Origin: Gammaproteobacteria bacterium
GTDB lineage: Bacteria > Pseudomonadota > Gammaproteobacteria > Pseudomonadales > Azotimanducaceae
DNA: 36,565 nt
Assembly: GCA_002708765.1 (NCBI GenBank)
Contig: PAPD01000009.1
Coordinates: 17,019-53,583 of the forward strand
Reading direction: 5' to 3'
The position numbers and the translations under genes were made by a program. Shown piece by piece: positions 1 to 9,170 of the stretch (position 1 is its first letter; each line of letters starts with the position of its first letter). Under the pieces are notes generated by a model. That model had not been told where the DNA came from. It was given only the letters and a program-made list of their open reading frames with translations, and did not search any database.

Positions 1-154
1 TGTTTTCACTAAGTAATTTGTCCTTACTTTGGGCAATCGATTCAGAGATAGCTAAAATAGCCTGGTTTTTTCTTTTGCTAGGTAAGCTGCATAGCTCGAT
101 TGCAGCAGATTTAGCATTTGTCCCTACCAATCGCATATAGTCAGTTTTTTCCAT
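1..154 (-). CDS. proA: gamma-glutamyl phosphate reductase, 5' fragment (cut by window edge)
   Basis: Partial gene: 51 codons from an ATG at 152-154 run off the left edge without a stop. The visible N-terminus has the helix-rich start typical of ProA, with a segment (EKTDYMRLVGTNAKSAAIEL, then SKRKNQAILAISESI) that matches the family pattern of an alanine-rich helix followed by a KN-x-A-L-x-x-IA motif. ProA reduces gamma-glutamyl phosphate with NADPH in proline synthesis. A GAGGAG ribosome site lies about 9-10 bases upstream and supports this start; an in-frame ATG at codon 7 is less well placed. It follows ssb on the same strand after 90 bases. The catalytic cysteine region is outside the window, so the family call rests on the N-terminus only. 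Confidence 0.72.
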   Translation of the reverse strand, partial: MEKTDYMRLVGTNAKSAAIELCSLPSKRKNQAILAISESIAQSKDKLLSEN

Positions 155-244
155 TTATTACACTCATCTCCTCAAGACCAAAACATAAGTGGAAGGAATT
201 ATTCCCTAGACTTTTACTTTGATATTGATGTTTCAACCCCTGTC

Positions 245-670
245 TTAAAAAGGTATATCATCATCAAAGTCACCAGAGGAAGGAGTTGAACCTGAAGTCT
301 CTGTCCTCTCAGTTTCGTCAAAAGATCCACTAGCGCCTTTGCTATCTAACATTTGCATTTCATTAGCAACGACTTCCGTTGTAAAATGCTTCTGTCCTTC
401 TTTTTCCCATTCTCGGGTTCGAAGCTCACCCTCGACATATATCTTAGATCCTCGCTTTAAATATTCTCCTGCAATCTCGCCCAGACGATTGAAGAAAACG
501 ATTCTGTGCCATTCGGTTTTTTCTTTCTGCTCTCCCGATTCACGATCTTTCCATGCCTTAGAGGTCGCAAGAGAAACATTTGTTACCGCTCCGCCGCTAG
601 GCATATATCTTGTTTCAGGATCTCTTCCTAGGTTCCCGACTAAAATCACCTTGTTAATTCCTCGAGCCAT
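245..670 (-). CDS. ssb: single-stranded DNA-binding protein
   Basis: 141-residue SSB that coats single-stranded DNA in replication, repair and recombination. The OB-fold domain fills about residues 1-110 and keeps the stacking aromatics at the E. coli positions W40, W54, F60 and W88. The C-terminus ends in the acidic DDDIPF tip that recruits partner proteins. The linker between fold and tip is only about 25 residues, short and Ser/Thr/Glu-rich, compared with the Gly/Gln-rich linker of the 178-residue E. coli protein. A GAGGAGA ribosome site precedes the ATG. It lies 36 bases downstream of the MFS gene on the same strand, and the pair may be cotranscribed. I see no LexA-type box in this gap. 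Confidence 0.95.
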   Translation of the reverse strand: MARGINKVILVGNLGRDPETRYMPSGGAVTNVSLATSKAWKDRESGEQKEKTEWHRIVFFNRLGEIAGEYLKRGSKIYVEGELRTREWEKEGQKHFTTEVVANEMQMLDSKGASGSFDETERTETSGSTPSSGDFDDDIPF

Positions 671-706
671 AACTATCTCCTCTAATTTTTCAGTCCTCTG
701 AAATAC

Positions 707-2038
707 TTAAATAGATCCATCCGTAAATTTACTTCGATCAACCTTGAGGTACGCAACATTTTCTTGTTCGATGACAACTGCATCCAGAACACCTCTTGTC
801 GATAATAACTCTTTCAAAACCTCTTTTGCAGACCCGTTTCTAATTTCAGCTAACTGAATCGTTCTACTTTCTATATTATCTGCCTGAGCCATGGTCATGA
901 GGATTAAAAACCAGCAAAAAGCTACTACAGTATTTATCGCAAAGAGAAACGATATATCCCGAGATACCAACATCCAACCTCCCATTACTCCACCTAGAAA
1001 AAACCCAAAAAATTGACTAGTCATGAAGAATCCCATGTATGTCCCTCGAGCACCTGCAGGTGAAATTTTCCCAACCTCTGAAGGGAGCATGGTTTCCAGC
1101 AGATTGAAACAAGCAAAAAATAAGCCGATACCCAGCAATACCAAATAAAATGATCTCACTTCAGTAAGAAGAAGGGACGAGCAAACACAAGAACCTACCA
1201 TTATCAAAAATATAGGTTTTGTCTGATGCCATCGATCCGAAAAATAAATAAAGGGAGCGATCACAAAAAGAGAAGCTATGAGCAAAATAAGATAATAGAA
1301 GGAGTGCTCTGCTCTATCAATTTCCCCAGTTACATCGAATAGTAATGGAAAAACGCAAAAACCACTTATCAAAAGATAGTGCAAGATTAACGTGCTCATA
1401 TTTAGGCGCAAGAACGAAAAATCTGATAGAGCTTCCCTCACTCTCGCCATCTGAAATTTTAAGTCTAAATTTTGGGTCATCAACTTGGGAGTAGGAATTA
1501 TAGTATACAAAATCAGCAATCCAAGCAGGCCTGAAACTCCACTAAAAAGGAACAGGCTCCTCACACCATAAATGTGAGAGAGCGCAGGTCCAACCAACAA
1601 GGCAATGCCAAATGATATCGCGATCGCAACACCAATAACAGTCATGGACTTTGTTCTCTGCTCTACTCTAGTAAGATCCGACATCAAAGCAAGCAGTGTG
1701 CTAGCAATAGCGCCACACCCCTGCAATGCGCGGCCAGCTATAAGTCCGTATACGTTCTGAGAAAAAGCTGCAATAAAGCTGCCGCTGATGAACAAGAGCA
1801 GTCCTACCGTTATCAATTTCTTCCTTCCAAAACGGTCAGACATTAATCCAAAAGGAATCTGAAGAAGTGCTTGAGTGAAGCCGTGCACCCCAATGGCTAT
1901 CCCGATTAAAAACGGTGTGGATAAATTAAACTGGTCTTCGGCAATAGGAAGTACCGGAATTACCATAAACAGGCCCATCATACGAATGAGATAGAGTAAA
2001 CCTACGGCTAAAGCGGCTCTCCATTCTTGTCGATTCAT
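707..2038 (-). CDS. major facilitator superfamily transporter with C-terminal cytosolic extension
   Basis: 443-residue membrane protein with about twelve hydrophobic segments. MFS motif A is present in the loop after the second helix (GLMSDRFGRKK, about residues 64-74). After the last helix there is a soluble tail of about 60 residues that ends in a small alpha/beta-looking segment (GVLDAVVIEQENVAYLKVDR). The same arrangement is known for the MFS protein that sits between uvrA and ssb in Pseudomonas and relatives, which is usually annotated as a drug-efflux-like permease; the substrate is not established and cannot be read from sequence. It is divergent from uvrA across a 226-base gap and precedes ssb by 36 bases. 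The start is the first ATG, and translation runs to a TAA stop. Confidence 0.88.
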   Translation of the reverse strand: MNRQEWRAALAVGLLYLIRMMGLFMVIPVLPIAEDQFNLSTPFLIGIAIGVHGFTQALLQIPFGLMSDRFGRKKLITVGLLLFISGSFIAAFSQNVYGLIAGRALQGCGAIASTLLALMSDLTRVEQRTKSMTVIGVAIAISFGIALLVGPALSHIYGVRSLFLFSGVSGLLGLLILYTIIPTPKLMTQNLDLKFQMARVREALSDFSFLRLNMSTLILHYLLISGFCVFPLLFDVTGEIDRAEHSFYYLILLIASLFVIAPFIYFSDRWHQTKPIFLIMVGSCVCSSLLLTEVRSFYLVLLGIGLFFACFNLLETMLPSEVGKISPAGARGTYMGFFMTSQFFGFFLGGVMGGWMLVSRDISFLFAINTVVAFCWFLILMTMAQADNIESRTIQLAEIRNGSAKEVLKELLSTRGVLDAVVIEQENVAYLKVDRSKFTDGSI

Positions 2039-2264
2039 AAAAAACCCGTTTTTAAACTAGGATGTAGCTATATTCTGATTAGTTAACTAATTCCGCCGGA
2101 TTAAAGGAAATACAACTGACAAGTGCAAAGTACTGGTAATATTTCGCTGAACAAAATCTTATAATAGCAGATTTTTACTTGAACTATAATTCGAGCCCCT
2201 ATAACCGTTAAAAGGGCACATAGTTTTTAAAAGGAAAATTTATAACTAAAATGCGTGTTGCTAA
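2039..2264. promoter_or_regulatory. divergent MFS/uvrA intergenic region with palindrome
   Basis: This 226-base AT-rich gap must carry the promoters for the MFS gene (leftward) and uvrA (rightward). Two TATAAT-like -10 elements face uvrA, at 2160-2165 and 2185-2190, without a convincing -35 at the usual spacing. A perfect 14-bp palindrome, ATTAGTTAACTAAT, lies at 2078-2091, 40 bases upstream of the MFS start, and is a possible operator. I looked for a LexA box (CTGT-N8-ACAG or looser CTG-N10-CAG), because uvrA is SOS-controlled in many bacteria, and found none. Confidence 0.5.
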
Positions 2265-2268
2265 ATGA
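2251..2268 (+). other. possible five-codon upstream ORF overlapping the uvrA start
   Basis: ATG CGT GTT GCT AAA TGA reads as Met-Arg-Val-Ala-Lys-stop, and its TGA overlaps the uvrA ATG in an ATGA arrangement. The uvrA start has no purine-rich ribosome site at normal distance. The nearest, AAGGAAAA at 2231-2238, is about 13-15 bases before this small ORF. Coupled initiation is possible, but an 18-base ORF can easily arise by chance. Confidence 0.2.
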
Positions 2269-5084
2269 AATATATTACGGTGGAAGGAGCGAGAACTCAC
2301 AATCTAAAAAACGTTAGCGTCAAGCTACCAAGAGAGAAACTGATAGTTATTACAGGGCTATCTGGGTCGGGAAAATCTTCCTTGGCGTTTGACACTTTGT
2401 ACGCGGAAGGACAACGGAGATACGTAGAATCTCTATCTGTATATGCGCGTCAATTTTTATCGCTAATGGATAGACCAGACGTAGATCACATAGAAGGCCT
2501 TTCTCCCGCAGTAGCTATCGAACAAAAATCTACCAGCCATAATCCTAGATCTACGGTGGGCACAATTACCGAGATCTACGACTATCTAAGACTGCTGTTT
2601 GCGCGAGTAGGAGAACCGCACTGTCCGATCCATGAAATCAAACTTAGAGCACAATCAGCCAGCCAGATGCTGGATCAGATTTTTAGACTCGAGGAGGGTC
2701 TAAGAATCAATCTGTTGGCGCCCTTAGTAAGAGAAAAAAAAGGAGAATATTCAAAACTGTTCGAACGTCTATCCAGGGAAGGTTTTATAAGAATAAGAAT
2801 TGATGGAAAGATTCACGAAATTGACGAGGCACCAGAATTACAAAAAAGCGCGAAGCATAGTATAGAAATAGTAATTGACCGCTTTAGATTGAGGCCAGAA
2901 ATAAGAAACAGAGTAGCTGAATCTCTTGAGACAGCTCTTAGTATGTCCGGCGGATTGGTTCAAATAAATTTCGAAGATAATGATAAAAAAGACCTGATTT
3001 TTTCAGATAAATTCTCATGTAATTTATGCGGGCATTCCTTGCCAGAATTAGAGCCAAGAATTTTTTCTTTCAACAATCCCGCTGGGGCCTGTTTAACTTG
3101 TGATGGCCTAGGAGTAAAAGAATACTTCGACCCAGAAAATATCTTATCAGACCCAGAAATTTCAATCGCCGAAGGAGCCATAAAAGGTTGGGACAGATCT
3201 AATGAATACTACTTTCAAATGATGCAGAGTCTGGGAGAACATTACGACGTCGAAATTACGGAAAAGTTTTCTGATCTTCCCGAAGAATTTAAGCATTCCG
3301 TTTTATGGGGATCGGGCGAGACCAAAATTTCCTTTCGCCACAACAATATTAAGGGAGAAGAATACTCGATCGTGCAAACCTTCGAAGGAATAATTCCTAA
3401 CATTGAAAGACGATACAAGGAAACTGAGTCAGTTCTGGTCAAGGAAAACATGGAGAAATTCCTAACTCTCAGAGAATGTCAGGATTGCAAAGGTGCAAGA
3501 TTAAACGAGGATGCCCGCTCAGTTAAAATTTCTGGCAAAAGCATTCAATCATATTCAGACATGACGGTCCTAGACGCGCATGACCATTTGGAGCTCATTG
3601 ACTTAAAAGGGAAACAGAAAATAATCGGCCACAAGATCTTAACGGAAATAAAATCACGGCTTGGATTTCTGAACGATGTAGGCTTGAGTTATCTTACACT
3701 ATCTAGGAGCGCAGGCACACTTTCTGGAGGTGAAGCTCAAAGAATCCGGCTTGCTAGTCAGATAGGAGGAGGGCTGGTTGGTGTAATGTATGTGCTAGAC
3801 GAACCAACTATTGGTCTGCACCCAAAAGACAATGGGAAGCTTATTAGGACCCTTTTAAAACTCCGAGATATGGGAAATACGGTAATTGTTGTCGAACATG
3901 ATATGGAAACTATTAAGGCCGCTGATTTCATAGTTGATGTAGGCCCTTTTGCAGGAGAAAAAGGGGGCTTGATAGTCGCTTCTGGGACAATAGATAAATT
4001 GATGCAATCAAATAATTCCATTACTGGAAAGTATTTATCCGGGGAAATGGCGATCGAGTTGCCAGAAAAAAGAAGAAAAATCATAGAGGACAGAAAAATA
4101 GTCCTAAAAGGTGCGAGGGGAAACAATCTGAAGAATATCACTGTTGAAATTCCTGTAGGGGTAATGACCTGTATCACAGGTGTCTCGGGATCAGGGAAAT
4201 CAACTTTGATTAATAAAACTCTATATCCAATCGCAGCAAAAGTACTTAACAGGGCAGCAAAGAAGAAAAGTCTCGAGATAGACTCTTGGACAGGACTGGA
4301 AGCTTTCGAGAAAGTCATCGTGATTGATCAAAGTCCAATCGGCCGAACTCCTAGGTCAAATCCCGCTACCTACACAAATATTTTCAACCAGATCAGAGAA
4401 CTGTTTTCCAGCACACCCGAAGCCAGAACTAGAGGATATAAAGCAGGAAGATTTAGTTTCAATATTCAGGGTGGCAGGTGCGAGAGTTGTCAAGGAGACG
4501 GATTAATAAAAGTGAATATGCATTTTCTCTCTGATATGTATGTTACTTGCGATGAATGTAATGGACTTAGATACAACGCAGAAACTCTTGAAATCTTATA
4601 TAAAGGAAAAAACATCCACGAAGTTCTCGAGATGACCGTTAGCGAAGCTAGTGAATTTCTTGCAGCCATCCCCTCAGCGGAACGTGTTCTCAAAACGTTA
4701 GGAGAAGTAGGCCTCGATTATATAAAACTGGGACAAAGCTCGGTTACTTTGTCAGGCGGAGAATCGCAGAGAGTAAAACTTGCTAGAGAGCTAGCAAAAA
4801 AAGATTCGGGAGGAAACCTATATATTCTGGATGAACCTAGCACAGGATTGCACTTCCATGATGTTAAAAAGCTTCTGTCTGTATTTAAAATGCTATTGGA
4901 AAGAGGAAATACAATAATAGTAATAGAACATAATCTAGATATAATTAAGACCGCTGACTGGATTATAGATATGGGACCGAATGGAGGAGATGGAGGAGGA
5001 CAAATTATCGGTTGCGGCACTCCAGAATATATTCGTACACTAAAAAACTCTTACACTGGGGAAGCACTAAACAAGATATTATAA
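2265..5084 (+). CDS. uvrA: excinuclease ABC subunit A
   Basis: 939-residue DNA damage sensor of nucleotide excision repair (E. coli 940), which works as a dimer with UvrB. Two ABC ATPase modules are intact: Walker A GLSGSGKSS near residue 31 and GVSGSGKST near residue 639; signatures LSGGEAQR and LSGGESQR; Walker B segments VLDEPTIGLH and ILDEPSTGLH. Zinc modules are present near residue 252 (CNLC with a later CLTC) and near residue 739 (CESC with a later CDEC). The N-terminus EGARTHNLKN aligns with the E. coli start, which supports the ATG used although no good ribosome site is seen. It is the only + strand gene here, divergent from the MFS gene and convergent with the aminotransferase, ending 15 bases from its stop. 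Confidence 0.98.
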   Translation: MKYITVEGARTHNLKNVSVKLPREKLIVITGLSGSGKSSLAFDTLYAEGQRRYVESLSVYARQFLSLMDRPDVDHIEGLSPAVAIEQKSTSHNPRSTVGTITEIYDYLRLLFARVGEPHCPIHEIKLRAQSASQMLDQIFRLEEGLRINLLAPLVREKKGEYSKLFERLSREGFIRIRIDGKIHEIDEAPELQKSAKHSIEIVIDRFRLRPEIRNRVAESLETALSMSGGLVQINFEDNDKKDLIFSDKFSCNLCGHSLPELEPRIFSFNNPAGACLTCDGLGVKEYFDPENILSDPEISIAEGAIKGWDRSNEYYFQMMQSLGEHYDVEITEKFSDLPEEFKHSVLWGSGETKISFRHNNIKGEEYSIVQTFEGIIPNIERRYKETESVLVKENMEKFLTLRECQDCKGARLNEDARSVKISGKSIQSYSDMTVLDAHDHLELIDLKGKQKIIGHKILTEIKSRLGFLNDVGLSYLTLSRSAGTLSGGEAQRIRLASQIGGGLVGVMYVLDEPTIGLHPKDNGKLIRTLLKLRDMGNTVIVVEHDMETIKAADFIVDVGPFAGEKGGLIVASGTIDKLMQSNNSITGKYLSGEMAIELPEKRRKIIEDRKIVLKGARGNNLKNITVEIPVGVMTCITGVSGSGKSTLINKTLYPIAAKVLNRAAKKKSLEIDSWTGLEAFEKVIVIDQSPIGRTPRSNPATYTNIFNQIRELFSSTPEARTRGYKAGRFSFNIQGGRCESCQGDGLIKVNMHFLSDMYVTCDECNGLRYNAETLEILYKGKNIHEVLEMTVSEASEFLAAIPSAERVLKTLGEVGLDYIKLGQSSVTLSGGESQRVKLARELAKKDSGGNLYILDEPSTGLHFHDVKKLLSVFKMLLERGNTIIVIEHNLDIIKTADWIIDMGPNGGDGGGQIIGCGTPEYIRTLKNSYTGEALNKIL

Positions 5085-5099
5085 AGCCAGGGCTCTTTT

Positions 5100-6224
5100 T
5101 TAAGAATTTTTACTCAGCGCCTCTTTTAGAGCGTTGACACAGTAAAGAACATTCCCATTGTTGCTTGCATATCCCATAAGCCCAATTCTCCAGATTTTTC
5201 CAGCCAAAGAACCTAACCCTGCTCCGATCTCTAGATCAAAATCATTCAAAAGTGATTTTCTAATTGCCTGTTCATCAACAGAATCAGGAATGCTAACGGC
5301 ATTAAGCTGTGGAAGGCGATAAGGTTCATCAACAATGAACCTGAGACCAATACCCTCTAGATGATCTCGTAACAAAACATGGTTTTGTCTATGTCGATCC
5401 CAAGACCTTTCCAACCCCTCTTCTTTCAAAATAATTAGCGCCTCGTGCAAGCCATATATAGAATTTACTGGAGCAGTATGGTGGTAAGACCTCTTCTCTG
5501 AGCCTGACCAGTAGTCAGTAATGAGATTTAGATCAAGAAACCAGGAATTAACCGGGCTTTTACGATTTTTTAATTTTTTCAATGCTGCATCACTAAAACT
5601 CAGAGGAGACAGACCGGGCACACAAGACAAACATTTTTGACTTCCGCTATACGCCGCGTCCACCTTCCATTCGTCTAGTGAAACTTCGATACCACCCAAA
5701 GAAGTGACGCAATCCAGAATTACTAAACAATCATAATTTTTGGCTATCCGACACAAGTGTTCAGCGTCAGATCTTACACCCGTTGAAGTTTCAGCGTGAA
5801 CAAAGGCTACAATCGAAACATCCGGATTCTTCGAAAGCAATGCATCTAGCTTTTCCGGATTAACAGGCTTACCCCACTCTTCTTCTAACAAAATCAGTTG
5901 CCCCCCAACACGACGAACATTCTCGGCCATTCTTCCACCAAAAACGCCATTGGAACATACAACAACTTTGTCTCCAGGTTCGACTAGGTTAACAAAACAT
6001 GCCTCCATACCAGCCGAACCAGGAGCGGAAATGGGAATAGTTAAATCGTTTTTAGTTTTAAACGCGTACTGAAGAAGACTTTTGACTTCGTCCATTAACA
6101 TAAAAAACTGTGGGTCTAGGTGACCTATAGTAGGCCTACCCAAAGCACTAAGTACCCTAGGATTAACATCGGAGGGGCCAGGGCCCATTAACACCCTCTT
6201 GGCAGGGTTAAACACATTAGTCAT
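5100..6224 (-). CDS. class V PLP-dependent aminotransferase, alanine/serine-glyoxylate type
   Basis: 374-residue fold-type I PLP enzyme of the AGXT/serine-glyoxylate aminotransferase family, which makes glycine from glyoxylate using alanine or serine. Visible features are the N-terminal GPGPSDVNPRV, the cofactor aspartate in DCVTSLGG (D171), the Schiff-base lysine in SGSQK (K197) followed by the family PGLSPLSFS segment, and the HHTAP substrate loop. The amino donor cannot be decided from sequence. It starts 52 bases downstream of rplQ on the same strand with no clear terminator between, so readthrough from the alpha operon is possible. No Shine-Dalgarno is obvious before the ATG. In Pseudomonas this place, between rplQ and uvrA, holds catalase and bacterioferritin genes instead. 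Confidence 0.9.
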   Translation of the reverse strand: MTNVFNPAKRVLMGPGPSDVNPRVLSALGRPTIGHLDPQFFMLMDEVKSLLQYAFKTKNDLTIPISAPGSAGMEACFVNLVEPGDKVVVCSNGVFGGRMAENVRRVGGQLILLEEEWGKPVNPEKLDALLSKNPDVSIVAFVHAETSTGVRSDAEHLCRIAKNYDCLVILDCVTSLGGIEVSLDEWKVDAAYSGSQKCLSCVPGLSPLSFSDAALKKLKNRKSPVNSWFLDLNLITDYWSGSEKRSYHHTAPVNSIYGLHEALIILKEEGLERSWDRHRQNHVLLRDHLEGIGLRFIVDEPYRLPQLNAVSIPDSVDEQAIRKSLLNDFDLEIGAGLGSLAGKIWRIGLMGYASNNGNVLYCVNALKEALSKNS

Positions 6225-6276
6225 AAGAAATTAGATCGGGTAACGATAGGAATTTCGCGTAGAAATGGAAACTCTA

Positions 6277-6675
6277 TTACTGATCATCTGCCACGTCTTC
6301 CTCTTCTTCATCCGAGAGCGGCCTGTCAACAAGTTCTATAAATGCCATAGGAGCTGTATCTCCGGACCTGAACCCACATTTGAGGATTCTAGTGTAACCT
6401 CCCGGTCGCTCGTTATAACGAGGCCCAAGCTCTCCAAAAAGTTTACCAACAGCCTCCTTACTACCGGTTCTTGCGAAAGCCAAACGTCTATTAGCAACCG
6501 AATCAATCTTCGCTAGCGTAATTAATGGTTCGGCAACTCTCTTCAATTCCTTCGCTTTTGGAAGTGTCGTCTTTATAACTTCGTGCTGAAATAAAGAGCA
6601 AGCCATATTACGAAACATCGCTTTTCTATGACTGCTGTTTCTTCCCAGTTGTCTACCAATTTTCCTATGGCGCAT
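6277..6675 (-). CDS. rplQ: 50S ribosomal protein L17 (bL17)
   Basis: 132 residues (E. coli 127). The N-terminus [20 protein letters not shown] is diagnostic, and the body matches bL17 through FIELVDRPL. The tail is acidic ([11 protein letters not shown]), several residues longer than in E. coli and of opposite charge to the basic body. It is the last gene of the alpha group, 21 bases after rpoA. L17 binds 23S rRNA near the exit tunnel. The gap after it (6225-6276) contains a 5-bp stem (ATTTC/GAAAT) but no U-tract, so I do not call a terminator. Confidence 0.97.
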   Translation of the reverse strand: MRHRKIGRQLGRNSSHRKAMFRNMACSLFQHEVIKTTLPKAKELKRVAEPLITLAKIDSVANRRLAFARTGSKEAVGKLFGELGPRYNERPGGYTRILKCGFRSGDTAPMAFIELVDRPLSDEEEEDVADDQ

Positions 6676-6696
6676 GATCGTTTTTCCTCAATTAAT

Positions 6697-7704
6697 CTAG
6701 CTTAGCACTCTATCATCACCCCGAAGAATCGCCGGCGGCCAATTTTCCAGACGCATTCCTAAAGAGAGACCTCTAGAGGCTAGTACATCTTTAATTTCGG
6801 TCAAAGACTTTTTCCCTAGATTCGGAGTCTTCAACAATTCTACCTCCGTGCGTCGAATAAGATCACCTATGTAGTATATATTTTCTGCTTTTAAGCAGTT
6901 AGCCGATCTAACTGTTAGCTCAAGATCATCCACTGGTCTAAGAAGAATAGGATCGATCTCATCTTCTTCCTCAACTTCTTCAGGTTCACTTTCGCTCTCC
7001 AGATCAACAAATACCGCTACTTGTTGCTGAAGAATAGTTGCCGCTCTGCGGATAGCTTCCTCAGGTTCTATGGTCCCATTGGTTTCCAAATCAATGATCA
7101 ATTTATCCAGATCAGTACGCTGCTCAACTCTGGCGCTATCAACTTTATAAGCCACTCTGCGAACGGGACTATATGACGCATCGAGCATAAGTGCGCCTAC
7201 CAAGCTAGAGCTTTCTTCCTCATCTTCAATTCTTCTTTGATCTGCGGGCTCATAACCTCGACCCCGCCCCACATTCGCTCGAAGGGTTAACCTTCCATTT
7301 TCATTCAAATTTGCTATCACATGTTCCGGATTCGCTATCTCGACATCAGGCCCAACCTCAAAATCAGCTGCAGTTACGGGGCCTGGGCCTTGCTTATCAA
7401 TAGTTATCTCAGCCTCATCAATCGAGTTTAATCTGATAGCTACGCCTTTAAGATTAAGCAAAATCTCTATGACATCCTCTTGAACGCCTTCAATAGTACT
7501 GTATTCGTGGAGAACTCCATCTATTTCTGCGTCCAATATTGCGCAGCCAGGCATAGAAGACAACAAAATTCTTCTAAGCGCATTACCAAGCGTGTGCCCA
7601 AACCCTCTCTCTAGAGGTTCAAGAATTACGTTTGCTTTGGTATCGCTGTATTGCTCTACATGAATATGCTTTGGCGTTAAAAACTCTAATGATGAATGTG
7701 GCAT
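6697..7704 (-). CDS. rpoA: DNA-directed RNA polymerase subunit alpha
   Basis: 335 residues (E. coli 329). The N-terminal dimerisation and assembly domain occupies about residues 1-235, with [20 protein letters not shown] and EQRTDLDKL intact. A Glu-rich linker ([11 protein letters not shown]) leads to the C-terminal domain, in which [23 protein letters not shown] carries the UP-element-binding arginine equivalent to E. coli R265 and [19 protein letters not shown] is complete. Transcription-activator contacts should therefore be conserved. It sits between rpsD and rplQ as in other proteobacteria. Confidence 0.98.
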   Translation of the reverse strand: MPHSSLEFLTPKHIHVEQYSDTKANVILEPLERGFGHTLGNALRRILLSSMPGCAILDAEIDGVLHEYSTIEGVQEDVIEILLNLKGVAIRLNSIDEAEITIDKQGPGPVTAADFEVGPDVEIANPEHVIANLNENGRLTLRANVGRGRGYEPADQRRIEDEEESSSLVGALMLDASYSPVRRVAYKVDSARVEQRTDLDKLIIDLETNGTIEPEEAIRRAATILQQQVAVFVDLESESEPEEVEEEDEIDPILLRPVDDLELTVRSANCLKAENIYYIGDLIRRTEVELLKTPNLGKKSLTEIKDVLASRGLSLGMRLENWPPAILRGDDRVLS

Positions 7705-7734
7705 TTTCTCACCCTAAAAAAAATTACTTTCTGA

Positions 7735-8355
7735 TTATTTCGAGTATAGTTCTACTATCAAGTTTTCATTGATCTCTTTAGGCAGATCTTCTCTTTCTGG
7801 AAAGACCTTAAAAACTCCTTCCATTTTAGAAGAATCAACCTCAACCCAAGGTATAGGTGCTCGATTTATAGATAGCGCCAAAGCTCCTTGAATTCTTAAC
7901 TGATTGCGTGCCCTTTCTCTAACGGCAACAACTTCACCGACCGATACCTGGTAAGATGGGATATTTATTGCTACACCATTTACGGTAATAGATTTATGAG
8001 AAACTAGTTGACGTGCTTCCGCTCTTGTCGAACCGAACCCCATTCTGTAAACAACATTATCAAGACGTCTTTCAAGAATTCTAAGAAGATTCATCCCTGT
8101 AGCACCTTTCTGCCTGTCAGCCTTTTTATAGTAGTTTCTGAATTGCTTCTCTAGAACCCCATAAATTCTTCTAACTTTCTGCTTTTCTCGAAGCTGAACT
8201 GCGTAATCCGAATTTCTTACACGACGCTGACCGTGCTGGCCAGGAGCATTCTCTGCTCGACATTTTGATTCTAGAGATCTAACTCCGCTCTTTAAGAAAA
8301 GATCCGTTCCTTCCCGTCTCGACAACTTGAGCTTTGGTCCGAGATATCGAGCCAT
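7735..8355 (-). CDS. rpsD: 30S ribosomal protein S4 (uS4)
   Basis: 206 residues, the same length as E. coli S4. The N-terminus [20 protein letters not shown] and the S4 RNA-binding domain ([20 protein letters not shown], from about residue 92) are intact. Only one cysteine occurs in the N-terminal arm, so this is the zinc-free form. S4 nucleates assembly of the 16S 5' domain and, in E. coli, represses the alpha operon through a pseudoknot before rpsM. Here only 11 bases separate rpmJ from rpsM, so any such site would have to overlap rpmJ. Confidence 0.97.
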   Translation of the reverse strand: MARYLGPKLKLSRREGTDLFLKSGVRSLESKCRAENAPGQHGQRRVRNSDYAVQLREKQKVRRIYGVLEKQFRNYYKKADRQKGATGMNLLRILERRLDNVVYRMGFGSTRAEARQLVSHKSITVNGVAINIPSYQVSVGEVVAVRERARNQLRIQGALALSINRAPIPWVEVDSSKMEGVFKVFPEREDLPKEINENLIVELYSK

Positions 8356-8367
8356 TTTTTTCCTCCG

Positions 8368-8781
8368 TTATACTCTTCGCTTTTTAGGCGGTCTACACCC
8401 ATTATGCGGAATAGGTGTTACATCAGTGATATTAGTTATTCGGAAACCGACCGCGTTCAACGCTCGAACCGCAGCTTCTCGCCCTGGACCGGGTCCCTTT
8501 ACAAATACTTCCAGGTTCTGGAGACCATAATCTAAAGCAGCATTTCCAGCCCGCTCTGCTGCTACCTGCGCAGCAAAAGGAGTACTCTTTCGTGCTCCCC
8601 GAAACCCTGAGCCTCCAGCCGTAGCCCAAGCAAGCGCTCCACCTTGCCGGTCCGTGATCATTACAATTGTGTTGTTGAAAGAAGCATGTATATGGGCCAT
8701 TCCATCCGCTATCTGCCTCTTCCCTTTTTTTCTAGTTTGCGGAGCAGTTTCTAAAGCTTCTTTTTCTTCTGACTCAGACAT
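8368..8781 (-). CDS. rpsK: 30S ribosomal protein S11 (uS11)
   Basis: 137 residues (E. coli 129). From residue 24 on it is a standard S11, with [40 protein letters not shown] and the C-terminal [12 protein letters not shown] that contacts 16S rRNA on the platform. The first 15 residues are acidic ([15 protein letters not shown]), whereas the E. coli N-terminus is short and basic. The ATG is the only sensible start: the next in-frame Met (MAHIHAS) would remove conserved sequence. It lies between rpsM and rpsD with short gaps. Confidence 0.96.
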   Translation of the reverse strand: MSESEEKEALETAPQTRKKGKRQIADGMAHIHASFNNTIVMITDRQGGALAWATAGGSGFRGARKSTPFAAQVAAERAGNAALDYGLQNLEVFVKGPGPGREAAVRALNAVGFRITNITDVTPIPHNGCRPPKKRRV

Positions 8782-8802
8782 TTATTTGCTCTCTATAATT
8801 AT

Positions 8803-9159
8803 CTATTTACGTATAGGCCTTTTTGGACCTTTTCGAGTGCGTGCATTAGTTTTAGTCCGCTGGCCACGCAAGGGTAGGCCCCTTCGATGACGAATACCTC
8901 GATAACAACCTAAATCCAACAACCTTTTTATATTCAACTGGTTTTCTCGTCGAAGATCTCCTTCTACATTCAACTTAGCTATCTCAGCTCTCAGTTTATC
9001 TAATTGGGGTTCTGTAAGATCTTGGATTTTTTCATTTTGATTAACACCAGCCTGGTTGCACAATTTACGTGCAGTAGTATTTCCAATACCAAATATATAG
9101 GTTAGTGAAATCCCCGCGTGCTTATTGTCAGGAATGTTCACTCCTGCTAATCGAGCCAT
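8803..9159 (-). CDS. rpsM: 30S ribosomal protein S13 (uS13)
   Basis: 118 residues, the E. coli length. It shows the N-terminal [25 protein letters not shown], the helix-hairpin-helix region, and a C-terminal basic tail ([18 protein letters not shown]) that reaches the P-site tRNA. S13 also forms intersubunit bridges B1a and B1b. It is the first gene of the alpha group, 11 bases after rpmJ, with a GGAGA ribosome site before the ATG. Confidence 0.97.
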   Translation of the reverse strand: MARLAGVNIPDNKHAGISLTYIFGIGNTTARKLCNQAGVNQNEKIQDLTEPQLDKLRAEIAKLNVEGDLRRENQLNIKRLLDLGCYRGIRHRRGLPLRGQRTKTNARTRKGPKRPIRK

Positions 9160-9170
9160 AAATTATCTCC

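Noticed and set aside
5083-5100. Bidirectional terminator between uvrA and the aminotransferase (AGCC AG GGCT then T-run)
   Set aside because: Only about three pairs can form with a realistic loop, so the stem is too weak to call.
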